Positions 13,016 to 25,947 of a stretch of DNA of 64,000 bases are shown one piece after another (the first letter of the stretch is position 1; each line of letters begins with the position of its first letter). A program made the translations under genes and the position numbers. The DNA lies in contig AP031351.1 in NCBI GenBank assembly GCA_037833965.1, forward strand, positions 26,548,501 to 26,612,500. The letters run 5' to 3'. Source of the DNA: Marchantia polymorpha subsp. ruderalis (lineage: Eukaryota > Streptophyta > Marchantiopsida > Marchantiales > Marchantiaceae). The notes beneath the pieces are model-generated. The model ran no database searches and was not told the origin of the DNA. It saw only the letters and a program-made list of their open reading frames with translations.

Positions 13016-14130
13016 CAATTGGGGGACGAGAAGACAGCGAACCGAGCAGGTCGAAGTTCACGGCACATCCAGCGACTGCAGGGCGTCTGCAATGGACGCG
13101 AGCAACTTCGTTTGATGTCAGTTTGATGAACCTGAATTGTTTTCTGCTCAGCAGTTGGCGTTTGCGAAGCTCATGAGCTGGTGGCATGACGTCATCACAC
13201 GTGACACTGGGCGATGGTGTGTTCCCAAACCGAGCCCCGGGTCATGGCCGGTGGTGGTGGCTCGAAAGCCTTCGAGGACTGAATCGAGAACTCGAAATCA
13301 AATTTAGACAATTAGGAGTTGCTAGCTTCTGTTTATCCAATTCACGTACTGCCTAGGATTCCAAACGCAGATGCAGCTATTATCTTCAGATCAAACCTTC
13401 TGATCAGAAATGGTAGATTCTCGCAAGCAAGCATGCGAGCACATGATCTCAGCATGGACGCACAACGCAAGTGCCGTGAATGCGGGAGCTCTCACCAGGC
13501 CATGAACAATGGACATCTTGCGCTGTGGAACAGTGAGTGAAACATGTTTACCCGGCCGGTTCTATGACTCCGATTCACATTTTCACTCGAAGGAATTTCT
13601 CGGCCTACAGCACAACGACCTTAAATTGCCGATCGTGAGCTATATTAGCTTCGCGTTGACGTGGTATGCCGAGCAGGGATGGAACTCCATATTCGTCCAA
13701 TTATAGACGCAGCCTACAGTGCGAGCTGCGAAATTGCATTCCGTAAAAGTGCAAGCAAGACGGGTCTCGCCTCCGCCGTGACATGTGATTCGATGCTCGG
13801 GCATGAACCACGCATGCTGCGTGCTCGCGGGCTCTCCTGTTGCCCACACTCGCGGCCCCTCCCTCTCCTGCTGCTGCCCATCTGCCATCGCTGCCATCGC
13901 TGCGACTGCTGCTGCTGCTGCTGGCGCTGGCATATCCTCCCCCTCCCCCTCCCCATCCCCTCGCCTCCGGCCCCCGATTTCTCAAACCTCTCTCCCGACG
14001 CAGTTCTCCCAGTACGCGGTACAGTGAAGGTAGTGGACGGTTCGAGTTACTACAGTAGGGCGGGGGGGACGAACCACAGTACAGTGCACAAGTGTATAGT
14101 GCATCTCTGTTGTTGTAGCTGCAGTGGCCG

Positions 14131-14160
14131 GGGGATAGGAGGGGATAGGAGGGGATAGGA
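14131..14160 (+). repeat. Three perfect 10-bp tandem units (ggggatagga)
   Basis: Three identical ten-base copies in a row, directly readable. They sit in a low-complexity G-rich context between unassigned sequences. Confidence 0.95.
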
Positions 14161-16831
14161 GCGGCAGCAAGTACCCATCACATCTGCGCCTCTTGGGTGC
14201 ACAAGCATGTGCTTCACAATCATCGGTGGTGGAGGAGGAGGATTCGTGACATCTGCCAGGGACCGGAGATTCTTGTGCTGCGACTCTCGAAGGGTCTCTC
14301 TCTCTCTCTCTGCTGTACTGTACGTCACTGTGTCCCGTCCAAATGCTCGCACTCCTAGACTTGCAGGCAATGCCATGACAAAAACGTCACGTTTTTTTTT
14401 TTTTTTGGGACCAGAAAAGATGGACGATGTTGTTTGCAACTGCTGCATTCTGAATTCTCGCTAGGTGCACAAGATACCGTTCGTCTTGGCAGGAGGCGCG
14501 CACAGTAGAGTCATCGAATTGGAAATGCAAGTTGTTCCAAGACTCGAGTTGCGTTGAAGCATCTCTACATGTGGTGTCTATATGTCGTCTGCATACATGT
14601 TTACTCTAAGGCCATGTTGGTGCTTCTTAGTAAAGACATGTAGACAACCACCCCGATCGATGAGTATCTTTTTGAATCTTGGTTTCTGCACAAGTTATTT
14701 TATAAGTCGTAGCTCATGGTCTTTCATGGATACACGGATTTTCATTGATTGAAGATTCCACATTCACGTTTCCTCATGTCCCAAGCCGATTCTGAATGTA
14801 TCTTTCTGTCCTTTGTTGCGTCGAACTGTGGCCATCATACGATATGAAAGGAAAGGTTATCTGGTGATGTACATCGATCGTAGTTATTATTACGATGTAT
14901 TGGGAGCTTAAGAACGTAACGTGAAAAAAAACTCAAAACTAACTAGTTATGGATGAGAACCAAGTGCGTGTTATGTTGGAAGATCACTTTGGAATGCAAA
15001 TGATTAATATCGTCTTGCGAAAGGAGTATATTACTACACATACGCTATAAATGCATAGCATCATATAAAACAGGCAGGCTCGACCATGGTATGCTCTCCT
15101 AACACAGTATGCATTTATGAAACATATGATCACATACATGTGCATTAGCAACATTAACGTGGTGTAGATAATATGCTGGTCTTAAAAAGATGCTATGTTT
15201 GTTTCTGTCTAATATATATCGTCATATAACTTGTAGAGTTCTTTGAGTGAAATTTGTTGGTGGAAACCCTACAGGTATAAATCACAAAATCTCATATGAT
15301 AGTCGAATCAAGCCCATTCCACACCCGAAGACTACAGTCCGATTTTAGCGAGACACCATAGCTAAACTACTTGAATTTCTTGGAGTCCACGCGACTATAA
15401 TCTCTTACAAGAGTGAAACTAACCCAAGCCCTATCCAGAGTTAACCTTAATCCGATGATTATTATAGACAACATCTATACACATGACATCTCTTGTAATG
15501 TCTGTTTTGGAAGTTTCAATATCCACATGTCTTTGTGACTACTTCAAAACCCAATAATTGTAATTCTTCACCTGCATTGCACGGCATAGGAGAAACTATC
15601 ACGGAATCCGTTGTCTGCATCCCTTGAACTCCCATCTTCTCTCTGTGGTTGTATGTTTACGAGTTATATAGTGTGTACACACAGTTATACATTACACATG
15701 TTTCCAACGTATTGTGAAACTATCAACAATTTCAATAGTACAGAGCAATGTAGGTCAAGAGGCGTTCTCACACCATGCAAAGCCAAATTGTGAGTCGCAT
15801 CTTAATATCCCTCGTCTATACCCTGTCTTTTCATTTTTACTTTTAAGTTATTTCAGTCCATTTTCGTACGAGCCTTGTGATATGTGGACGTCTGTTCGCC
15901 CTTCCCTTTCCATTTGCATGAAGTGTACTGGCCCATGAACACCGACTTTCACAATGTCCGCTGTCTCTTCTGTCTTCCCACTGAATGTTTTCAGGATGAT
16001 TTCATGCATTTTAAAGTACAATTTTTGGTGAGTCCATCCTTTGAATTTTCAAGACACTCCAAAGTTCGTGTGGTTATTTCATCACGATGCACACTTGACT
16101 TTCGTCCTACCATGGGAAAACATGAGAGGGTTGTGCATGAGGGAATGAATGATCGATGGAGGTCGAAATGTCTGGTCACCTAGAGACATAATCTGTTGGA
16201 AATTGTTATGTGCAGCAGTGAACGGGTTTGAAGTTGATGGGTGAGAAAGTATTGTGTCTTCAGTCAGTTAGTGCTGCTCGATGGTGATGACTAGACTTGA
16301 TGTTGGTAAATATCGACTGTCGGTCATATTCTGGGCATGTATACTCCACACAGATTCCTGACAACTCGTTGAGGATCTTACTCTGGACATCTATCCACTT
16401 CAATGATTCCTGACGACTTTTGAAAAGTCTTACAAGAAACTGGAGTGTGCTTGGAGAGGCTCTAGTTAGCCTGTCGAGTGTTTTGAGTTCAAAAAAAAGA
16501 AACAAATTGCGTGAACAAGACAAATACTAAATAGCAAGAAACTTTTACTCTCTCTAATGTCTCATGATTTTCACTTGCCCGGCAATAACCGATTGCTGCA
16601 AACAACTCGATGCACTCAAAGCTTCTTAACACTTCGAAATGTAATATTGCTCTGTCCTACCTCTCAGACTCTACATAATTCGTTTCTTATGAGTATTGAG
16701 AGTGGGAAGAAAGAATTCAGCATCGTTTCTTTGCTTTCTTCATACTGCTCCTGATGGTTCGAACCAGATCAAAAGGATCGATTTCGAGCTGCGTGTTTTC
16801 CTGACTCATTGTTTATGTATTGCCTCAAACC

Positions 16832-17540
16832 ATGGAGAGGTACCATCACTTGCAAGTTTCAACAGGGCTACCTCGATATCATGAATTTGAAGGCCCGTAC
16901 GGTGCAGAACAAGCGCACGATGTGTACGTTCTTCTTGAATATTTTGCGTGGTTGAGAATAAACCCGTCCAGTCAAAACCTTCAAGTGAGCACGTTCAGAA
17001 ATTCGGCCGAGGGCAACTAGATCAGATTGGAAGATTCCTCGTGGTGGGGAAAAATTTGGGCCACAATTCCATTTAACATGTTTGCACTGAACTCAACACA
17101 TTCGTCCGGAGATTGTATAGATTCATTTTCTAGATCATACTGCGCCTCGTACCCAGAAAAAATTGGCATTGTAGAAGGTACACTTCGTGGAATCTGTTCC
17201 TTGGAACGGCTGCGTGTAGCTTCACGACGACTCTTTTTTCGCTCCTGTTTTGACAAGGATATGGACAGAGCATCAGCGTCTCGGATACTAAAGTAGACCA
17301 TTTCTTGAACCGCGGCTCTCGTCAGCTATGTCGACCGCTGAGCACTCGTCAAGGTGAGATAAGGGAAAGATGGAAACCCTCCGCATGGATACCGACCTAA
17401 GAAGTGGAAGATTCATGCATGAAGCAAAGGGACAGGATACGATAATGGGAAGAACAGAAACACAAATCATTGAACGAACACGAAGAATCTTGGAACGAAC
17501 ACAAATAGAAATAGCCCAAGAAAATGCCGAACCTAAGAAA
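16832..17540 (+). other. Unassigned exon-like segments (possible small gene)
   Basis: Two open segments look like exons. 16832-16984 starts with ATG (MERYHHLQVSTG...), has 51 codons and ends at a GTGAGC donor. 17370-17540 starts with ATG (METLRMDTDLRSG...), has 57 codons, is predicted helical and rich in E/R/Q/T (ERTRRILERTQIEIA), and ends at a GTACGG donor. Both end in phase 0. The opposite strand at 17017-17301 is also open for 94 codons, so strand is not certain. No homologue was recognised and no termination exon was found. Confidence 0.2.
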
Positions 17541-20500
17541 GTACGGGAAATGAATGTTTTTGTTTTTTTGAGTCATTTCTGTAAGCAGTCTACAATACAA
17601 CGCAAACACGAAGCACACATTTGACTGAAGAGATATCTGATTTACGATGAGTCTACGTCCACGTTAACAAGATTATTCTGCAAAAAACCCTAAAATATAT
17701 GTATCTGATATCTACAATCTCTCTCTCAGTAATAAGCTAACTTGACTAACTGACGTGATTCAGTTATGCAAAGTTAACCAAGATCTCAATTTATCTTAAA
17801 AGTTTCAAATTTTGGATGCTAAAATTTTTGGAATTTACAAAATATAAATTGTGAGAGGTGAACAGACGATTTATAAAAGCTTCACGTATTTTGGCCATTT
17901 TAAGATCCACTTTATCATTTATTGTGCGCAGAAAAGTGAAAATCAATACAATTAAATAACAACAAAGAACTTGGTACCCAGTATATTGAAGGCCATACCT
18001 TTTCTTGTGACATGCTCGAATTTATTTACAAAAATCCAACCACTTCAAAGAGATTTTATACTATACAGTACCATTGATACAATTGATGATGATGTATCCT
18101 TTTGATACAAACACAAAGACTTATTCAAGACTCAATGTTCTCGGTGGCGAGTCAAAATGGCCAGTTCGGCCAAGGACCTATATTTTCCTCAGTTAGCATA
18201 ATACATGGTCTTCGTCTAAGCATATAGTACCAACCATAATCCTGCAATAATAAATTAATCGTCGTGATAGAAATTTGAGAATGGTGTGAGTGAGGGCACG
18301 AGCTCCAGGGCTTGAAAATACTTTTCAAGAAAAAACGAAAAGTGAATCGAGAATCGTACCGGCAATGAGACCGACGACCTTTGGCAGTCACATCGTACAC
18401 ATCATGATCCAAATATGTACGGGCGTATACTCATCCCAAAAATCAACGAGTAGACGAGGGGGCAAACAGAGGCCTCGAATGAAAGACATGACGGATTGCA
18501 GCAGAAGCTCGACCGTATGCTCCACATGTGACGTGTGTAACGCGACGTGCTAACTGCTACGAAGGGCAAGAGGAAGTCCGAATCTGTGCAGAGCCATGCT
18601 CCATGTCTGCTCGAATTTCTATGTGACTACACACTTGAGGCGCAGCGAGCGACCTCAGATGTGTTAAGTGTTGCCATCCACTCGTTAAAAACGTGGAGGA
18701 GTAGCACCTGCAACATACATACCTACTCAGCTGCTGCATCCTCTTCCAACTTTTGCTAGAACCATTCAGTTGACACTGCACCCGTCCTCTGACCGTGGAC
18801 TCACGGAGGCATATATCTTGGAGGAGGACCCTTCACCCAACCAACCAACCAACCAGCAAGTCAAATACAGTTGAGACTTGAATGACGATCCAAATTTCTT
18901 GCTTGATTGTAACTTCTGTCTTTTTCCATCTTCATATTTTCCTTGGCCAATTTTTCTTCTAGAATAGCGGATGGCGTAAAATGAGCTCGAGCAATTACGA
19001 GCTCGACAATGTTCGAGAAAAGGTTGTAGTAGGGGATATGAAACTCCAAGCATCCCTCCCTCCAGGGTCGGTACAGTCACGATCGCGTCCCGACGTGCAT
19101 GAACGTCGAGGGAGGGAGCTTGAGTCAAAGCTGAAGAAGAAGGGTGAGCTGAGAAACGGAAGGTTATGCGACTTTGTCCTCGGGAATGTCCGGACATTAC
19201 ATTTACGTGGAATGTACTTGCGCTCCTGATGTGTACAAGCCACCAGCCACTAAGTACAATACGCACCCGAAGGTTCAATTTATGTGAAGAGATTGTGGAA
19301 GGAATATAACTGTTCCATTCTTCATCATGCCCAAAACGGCAAGCAGCCGCGAGAGAGCGAGGTCACGGATCGGCCCCAACAAACAAACTCATGGAAGCAG
19401 TACCAACCCTTCAATTCACCTCTTGCTCTGGAGTTCTCTCCTTGTCCTCCGTCGAAAACACTGAATGCATCGCGAGCCCTGAAAGATTCGGGAATTTCTT
19501 TCTTGCACCCGAACGGACACGGATTCATGCGTTGACGAGTGGGAGGGAGTACGAGAGCGGGCGGGCGGGCGGGCGGGCGGGACGGTCGCTCTTCCAAGAA
19601 GGGGAAAACTGCCAGCGTAGGAGAAAATGCCATCAGGATAAAAGGAGACATTCCCTTCGGCTCGTCGGGCAAACGGATTATCAACCGGACGACGCGAGTT
19701 TCCAGCTGGATAAGCATATTCATGGCAGACGACGTGCATGCCACACGCCGCGGTTCTCTTACGTTACTGAAAAGAAAGTTACGCTCTTTGACTTGCGGGG
19801 CCTTGGGACCGGATGCGATTTGCTGGAGCCAGGTGATTGTCGAGCATGACCGCCGTGGTTATGCTCTGGCCACCGGGAGCCAGCGTCTCCAAAGCCCCCC
19901 TGGCCACCGCTAAAAATAGCACAATCAGAATTCAAAATTCCAACCCCAGCAGTCGGCACATCCCGGCGAGCGTCCCCTCGCCGGCGGGCAGAATGTGTGC
20001 TCGGCGTGGCAACCTCCGGCAGTCGGGAAATGGGGGCGAATCCAGAGCGTTCCCGTCTGCTGGCTTTGCTTGCTTGCTTGTTTGGCCATGGGGCTCGTGG
20101 CTCGTTGCGGCCTTTTTAAACCCGGGGGTAAGGTAGGAGGAGGGGCAGGTCGGTGGGTCCCCTCAGCCGGCGGCGCAGCCTCGCTTGCAGTGTACAGGCG
20201 GACTGACTAGGCGCAAAGCACCGGGAGGGCTCACGGGGCCGGACAGACAGACGAGGGAGCGCTGGCGCCATCGCGATGGTCTTCCTTCGCTCGGCCGAAT
20301 CAGTTGAGATCACATTCTTTCTCACAGGGGGGCGGGCGGGTGGGTTTGTGTACAGCACAAGGGGGCCTGGGCGTTGAAAGAGATCCGCATTAGGCGCAGA
20401 CACTCCATTCATTGCTCGCCGGTTGATTGCTCTCGCTCTGGCTTGAGTTCAAGAGCGCCACTATCATGACTTCCAGAATCAAGGGAGAAGGTGGAGAGCA

Positions 20501-21705
20501 GAGTCGTCTCGCCGATTCCGATTCAGTTTGAATGGGATCGGGCGACGTTGAGGAGGAGGAAGACGAAGCGCGAGCATTTTGAAGATTTATTTGTCTTTAG
20601 TAGATGCGAGTCACTCTCTTCTTCTACGACGACGACGACGACACCAACAGCAGCAGCAGCAGTAGCAGCTGCTGCTAGTGCTAGTGGTGGCTGCACTTGC
20701 TTCAATTGCGAACAGCTGACAGTACGTGAGCGGCATTATCGTTGGAGAGTGTCCCGAGAACCTCAAATCTCCGGCGACATTGTTTACTCTAGGTACCTGC
20801 GTAACGGTAGGACGATTCTTGTGTATGAATGAAGTAATTACGCATATCCGCATTCCTGTATCTCTGGAAGGTTATTGAGGTGGTTCCGGAGTGGAGATTT
20901 TAATGGCAGGGGCGGAGCATTGATAGTCGACAGATGATTAGTTTGTTTGAGTTGTGAGACCACGATTTTTGAACCCATCCGGTCCGACAGAGCCCAGGGC
21001 CGAGTCCAGGTTAGACGCATATATATGAATGCGATGCGATGCTGTGCTTGTGCATCGGCAGCATTCATCCGATGCCGTAGGTAGAGTCCGACGGGAGCCT
21101 CGGAGGAGTTGGGGGGAAGCGAAGGACAGGAGAGGAGTGTGTACACCTTCTTCACTCAGGTCCGGAGTGTGAATCAATTCTTCAAGCAATTGGCAGAAAT
21201 CGCTTGATCGGGAGAGGAGGAGGAGAACCATGTCGACTCGGCCCACTGTTCGGCTGCAACAGGTCTGCGAGGTGCGGTTGAAATGCACGATGGCTGAAAC
21301 CTCCGTCACTTGGGATAGCTGGTCCAGGAAGCTCTACACAGACTCCAATGACGAACCAGCGTTTTGATCCGGCATTGTGATCGAGGGATCTGCAATTGAC
21401 GACAGCACGACAGCACCTGACGGCCTTCTTCGCCAGCTCGTTCGCTCGCTCGCTCGGACTCGTATCTGCAAATCTGGCTTTAGTGAGGAAGAATGCGGAT
21501 CGACTTGACTGACGGGAAATAGCCCGACGGTCGTCATCCCTTTCGCAATTATTTTCCTCCCAGTTTGCCACGAACCAGATTCTTTAGGTTTCGTCGATAC
21601 GTACAGTAGTTAAACATTTGTCGCCTCGATTCGGCGAAGAACATCACCCAGTATCTTAACACACAACAACACACATTCAGATTCAGAGAGAGAAAATAGG
21701 ACATC

Positions 21706-23544
21706 ATGCCGCGCATCGCCAGTTACGTACGATTGCGCGGATCCGAGTCTAACACGCTCGAAGAGAAAGAAGTAGGAGTATTTTACGCCGATGCGATGGG
21801 CCGCACGGGGAAGCAGGATGGGGAGGAGTCTGATCGTCAAGATGCGTTCTCGGCCGAGCAGAATTATGTGAAGTCGGTGCACGAGCAGCAGCAGAAGCAG
21901 CTGGAGGACGTGAACGTGTGCAAAGGCTCAGTGTACGATCGGTCCGTCTCGCAGCGCAACTATAATGGCTTCCACGACGTCGTCAGCAGCAGCCCTCCTC
22001 CGCACGGCACCATCGACTACATCAAGGTCGAGCTGAAGGACGACGTGGTGGTGCGCGAGGGACGAAGCGGCGAGCTCAAGCGTGTGGTTTCGTTTCGCGA
22101 GCCTGTCAATGCGCCTCATGCCAAATTGGGCGTGTCCCAGAGCGGGAAGTGGCAGGGAAGCGCAAACGGAGAATCGCATTTGGAGAGAACCATGAGCGGC
22201 CGATGGAGGCCTTTCGGAGACGATCTGTTCAGGCGAACCACCGGCAGCCCTCTCGGACCCTCGGGCGGCTGCGGTGCTGCTGCCAATGCTGCTGCTGAAG
22301 ATTTAGCACCTGCTGCTGCCAATGCTGCCAATGGCGGGCAATGGGCGGCGTCCATCCAAAGGGTGGCCTCGTATCGAGAGGTGCTGCAGCAAAAGCTGCA
22401 GCAGGAACAGCAGGAGCAGATGAGCTCCAATGGCCACGGGCCCAACGATTGCTCGCACGCAGATCAGCTGCCAGCAGCCATCTGCACGATGCATTCGGCG
22501 TGCAACGAGCTGCGCTCGGGGTCGCAGCGATTCAGCCGACAGCAGACGGCGAGACTGAGCGACAAAGACAGGGAAAGCTCGTCATCACCAGCTCGGAGGG
22601 CGAGATTCGGCGACGAGGAGAAGGAGAAGGCATCGCCGCCGCGCAGATTCCAGAGGCAGCAGACGGCGAGGTACAGCGAGTGGGATAGGAAGCCTGCGGG
22701 CAAGGGCACGGAGCCCAGAGTTCTGCCGCCGCCTCCTGCAGTGAGCGCCATGGTGCCCCGGTCCTCGTCGCAGAAGATTGTGCACTCGCAGCGGAGCTTC
22801 TCCATGCGCGAGACGCCGACCTCGAGAGCGGAGGCGGAGACGGCATCGGATCAAGCGCCTCGACGCAAATCCAGTGCCACTCCGGTCAAGCCTCGAGTGA
22901 GCTTCTCGGACACGAATTCCACGAGGCCCGAGGGCGCCGAGGAGAACGCCATGGACGCGCAGCGCATCCACGAGAAATGGAAGGACAGCCCATCCGCCAT
23001 GCGCCAGGCGCGATTCCTCAGCGCCACCACGCAGCCGCTGCGCTACAACTACGAGCAGCCGGGATTCGTCGAGCGCCGGTCCACGGACGGGTGTGGCAGA
23101 TCGTACAGCAATGGAGGAGGATTTCGCGCCTACGACAAAGACCAGGAGAAAGAAAATTCACGCCAGCCTCCTCTGTCGCGCACCTTCTCCACCTTCTCCT
23201 TCGCGGACAAGGCTGCGTACCGACGCATGGCGCGCACCTTCACCTTCAGCACGACGAAGCACGTGCAGCCCGTGGTGGTGGAGTGTGTCACCTGCGGCAA
23301 GGGCCTGGGCATCATCGTCCAGGGCCTTCCGGCGGGCGAGACGAGCAGCTTCTGCAAGGCCTGCAAGCCTGGACTGCCCGGCGCCGTGGGCGGCCCCGGG
23401 CCCATCGGCACAGGCGAGTTCTATTTCCCCGACAAATCGACGAGCAGATCGTCGTCCGTCAAGTCTTACAGCAAGAAGAAGAAAGGTATGCTGGACTACT
23501 GCCGCAAGCTGTTTGGAATGTCCCGGCGATATCATAACAAGTAG
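21706..23544 (+). CDS. Intronless 612-residue protein with C-terminal C4 motif, function unknown
   Basis: A single uninterrupted frame of 612 codons, by far the longest in its region, with a purine-rich leader before ATG 21706. The protein is mostly disordered-looking: Q/E/K/R/S/A-rich, with an Ala/Asn-rich tract around residues 185-215. An internal repeat of type RF-x-RQQTAR-x-S-x2-DR occurs at about residues 275-288 and 314-327. Basic-phobic Ser/Thr sites recur: RVVS 126-129, RVAS 219-222, RSFS 363-366, RVSFS 397-401, RTFS 492-495, RTFTFS 510-515. Near the C terminus C527-x2-C530-x19-C550-x2-C553 could bind zinc; the spacing is close to, but one residue off, the plant FLZ (FCS-like zinc finger) motif. 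The protein ends in a Lys/Arg-rich tail. Most neighbours have many introns, so an intronless gene stands out. I do not recognise the family. Confidence 0.75.
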   Translation: MPRIASYVRLRGSESNTLEEKEVGVFYADAMGRTGKQDGEESDRQDAFSAEQNYVKSVHEQQQKQLEDVNVCKGSVYDRSVSQRNYNGFHDVVSSSPPPHGTIDYIKVELKDDVVVREGRSGELKRVVSFREPVNAPHAKLGVSQSGKWQGSANGESHLERTMSGRWRPFGDDLFRRTTGSPLGPSGGCGAAANAAAEDLAPAAANAANGGQWAASIQRVASYREVLQQKLQQEQQEQMSSNGHGPNDCSHADQLPAAICTMHSACNELRSGSQRFSRQQTARLSDKDRESSSSPARRARFGDEEKEKASPPRRFQRQQTARYSEWDRKPAGKGTEPRVLPPPPAVSAMVPRSSSQKIVHSQRSFSMRETPTSRAEAETASDQAPRRKSSATPVKPRVSFSDTNSTRPEGAEENAMDAQRIHEKWKDSPSAMRQARFLSATTQPLRYNYEQPGFVERRSTDGCGRSYSNGGGFRAYDKDQEKENSRQPPLSRTFSTFSFADKAAYRRMARTFTFSTTKHVQPVVVECVTCGKGLGIIVQGLPAGETSSFCKACKPGLPGAVGGPGPIGTGEFYFPDKSTSRSSSVKSYSKKKKGMLDYCRKLFGMSRRYHNK

Positions 23545-23609
23545 CGTAGATCGTTTTGGACATCGGCTCACTGTCGGTGAAATCATAGAAATATATAGAG
23601 TTACATAGA

Positions 23610-23629
23610 AGAGAGAGAGAGAGAGAGAA
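23610..23629 (+). repeat. (GA)n microsatellite in presumed 3' UTR
   Basis: About ten GA dinucleotides lie about 65 bases after the stop of the 612-residue gene. Confidence 0.9.
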
Positions 23630-23872
23630 ATTGGGCAATTGCAATTGGTACGATCGCTGAGTAGGACCAAAGTCCCGTAATCCTTCCTACTCTGAACCTA
23701 GGAAGCTAGCTAGCTGCACCGAGCTGTGAGTCGATAATGTATATACGGACGCTCCATAGACCGACCATCCATGGGAGTCTAAATGATCAAGATTCGAAAT
23801 GTCTTCGACAATTGTGTGTATCTCCGAACTCGTCTATGATGGTGCGTCTTTCATTGCTATTTCATTGCTTCG

Positions 23873-23878
23873 AATAAA
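23873..23878 (+). promoter_or_regulatory. AATAAA polyadenylation-signal candidate for the 612-residue gene
   Basis: A perfect AATAAA lies about 330 bases past the stop codon at 23544. Plant poly(A) signals are degenerate, so this is only a candidate. Confidence 0.4.
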
Positions 23879-25837
23879 AACCGAGTACTGCATTGATTGC
23901 TGCTGCTTTCAGATAGAAGTCCAGTACTTCCTACGTCGACTGCATGCTTGCTTCTGGGTGGCAGATAGATCCAGTCCCATGGTTGACCTGTTTGACGGCA
24001 AGCCAACGCCGCGAGTCTCTTTCCCGACAGTTTGTCGTCCGCCGCAATTCTCAACAGGCTCTCGCACTTTGACGTATGTGGCCGCGCTTGAGGAAAGACT
24101 GCGTCCGAACCTTTGCACATGACGTCTAGCGAAGCTAATCTAGAACACACTGACATCAGGTCATAGCAACTGTCAGCGCTGGATGTGTTGTTGGGCTTCT
24201 GAGCTGTCGAGCTCTCACTTTCACAATCGCGACGGAATATTGACTTCAGTGCTTGATTCAACAGCACTGGCGGCTATGCCTCTCGACCGCAAACCGCTTG
24301 CTTCTTGAGAGCCATTATGTTGACTTCCTGCTGCGGATTGAACATCTGGAGTGGTAAATTCACGGTGAGTAAAACTGGATCGATTCTTCACCAGCGACGG
24401 TCTTGTCGTGCCAGGTTTTTTACCGAGGTTATTACCAAAAGCATGATCCGGACTTCTGCAAGTCTGCACTCACGTCGCTTCGAGTAGTGAGTTAGGCACG
24501 ATCTCTGAGTGCCTGATGGAAATGTATCCACCAGTAGGACCTCAACAACTTGCAGATCACAAGTCTCTTCTTTTTTGGGGGAAGCTCAGGCCCAGCGTTC
24601 GCCCAGAATCGAAGCGCTCCAAAGACTTGTGGTGACGAGGCAGCAGCAGGCAAGAGACACTGTTCTTATCATCCGACGCACTACGAGAATGTGAGCCAGT
24701 ACAAGTTTGAGGGTCGAGCAATCTTCATTACAATTTCCTTGTTCACACAATTCGGCGACAAACGTGAGATCCTGACGGCCCGATTCCTGCTGCAGAACAT
24801 GCTTGAGCCCTCACAGATGCATGAACACGAGTTTAGACCTCCAGATCTGAGCTCGTATGCATGCATCTGATTCCAAGATCTGAGGTGTCTACCGTCACGA
24901 ACTGGATGGTTCAGTTCGTGACTTACAATTCGTGACTGCAGATAGTTCAGATTTCGGGACTCAACGAAGAATTAATCTATGTTAACCAACCGGGTCCAAT
25001 GTTAACGTAGGAATTTATTACGTGCCGTTACTAAAAGCCACCACGTAATACGCCATAGTTTCTCATGTGTGAATAAAATGGTCTACATGCTTATGTGCTT
25101 AATACAAGCATCAACGTGTGCTTTACTAGACGCTAAACGCTTAACATAAAACACCTAGAAATATATCACGTAGAAATATATCAAATACCTTGACACTCAT
25201 ATTGTATTTCTATTTTTACATTCATTTTGTTTCAGATTATCTCCACTCCAATCAAGGGAAAACCTCAAGTGTTTCAAGTGCGTCGTCGTCTTTTACTCTT
25301 GCCACTAGATACGACTTAAAAAAGAGTGTTCAAAACAATTGCACGGTATTTCCGAACTCAGATCATCTCAGATGGAACTTTCATTATAAGTTCCAGATTT
25401 TGCAGCCAAGAAATTATAAAGAAATTTGAATCAGAGACTCACTTGTCACTAAACATTAAAACTTGAACAATAAGTCACTTGTCTGAAAATAGCGTCTTTG
25501 GGCCAAAAGCCTACCCCGGAAAATCCAAGTTGAAATTCGCCGATAAGAATGTTTTGGGATACCAGACAATCCACGATTGGTCCTTGGAAAAACTGCCATT
25601 TAACAGGTGCCTGTCAATGGATGGCTTCCTTGCTCTAAGGGAAGCTTGCAAGTGAAGGTGCGGACAACGAACCTATCGGATGTATAATCAGATATTATAA
25701 TCATGGAGTTTTGCTGCAAGAAACTCACTCGAGTCCCGAGTACAGTACACCGGCGACTGCCCATACGTGGCGCAAGCACAGTGATCGCTCTACCACCTGG
25801 CAGGCTGCCATCCTGCAATGCCAGCTTGAACCCACTA

Positions 25838-25881
25838 CCACGTGGCTAAGACGAGTGACGTGGCGCAGAGCGGACACGTGT
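25838..25881 (+). promoter_or_regulatory. Cluster of three ACGT-core (ABRE/G-box) elements
   Basis: CCACGTGGC at 25838-25846, TGACGTGGC at 25856-25864 and ACACGTGT at 25874-25881, within 44 bases. ACGTG[G/T]C is the bZIP (ABI5/AREB) binding core of ABA-responsive promoters. Clustered copies just upstream of a TATA box are typical of desiccation/ABA-induced genes. ABA control here is inferred from the motifs. Confidence 0.75.
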
Positions 25882-25898
25882 TATCAAGAGTCCTCGTG

Positions 25899-25947
25899 TA
25901 GCCGCTTATATAGCGATGCGTTTCATGCCTCAGTATATAAGCGGCTA
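25899..25947 (+). promoter_or_regulatory. TATA box embedded in a perfect 14-bp inverted repeat
   Basis: The arm 25899-25912 (tagccgcttatata) is the exact reverse complement of 25934-25947 (tatataagcggcta). TATATAA at 25934-25940 is a consensus TATA box; a CT-rich stretch about 30 bases later would be the start region, about 145 bases before the ATG at 26111. Confidence 0.7.

Larger units (their letters stand above)
10802..21705. other. Long gene-poor region with simple repeats and low-complexity GC-rich patches
   Basis: No gene was confidently recognised in about 10.9 kb. It holds a GGGA run (12980-13015), GC/CT-rich low-complexity DNA at 13.7-14.2 kb with CTG and CCCTCC runs, a 10-bp triplicated unit (14131-14160), a T run near 14395, and a GGGC run near 19560. 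The stretch from about 19.3 kb to 21.7 kb is GC-rich and probably contains promoter and leader sequence of the gene at 21706. Exon-like frames at 16832-16984 and 17370-17540 are listed separately. Confidence 0.6.

Noticed and set aside
13661..14158. 165-codon plus-strand frame
   Set aside because: Arises from CTG/CCT-rich low-complexity DNA (Cys and Leu/Pro runs); all six frames are open there.
16755..16775. ggttcgaacc-like T-loop suggesting a tRNA
   Set aside because: No acceptor stem, D-loop or anticodon arm could be paired around it.
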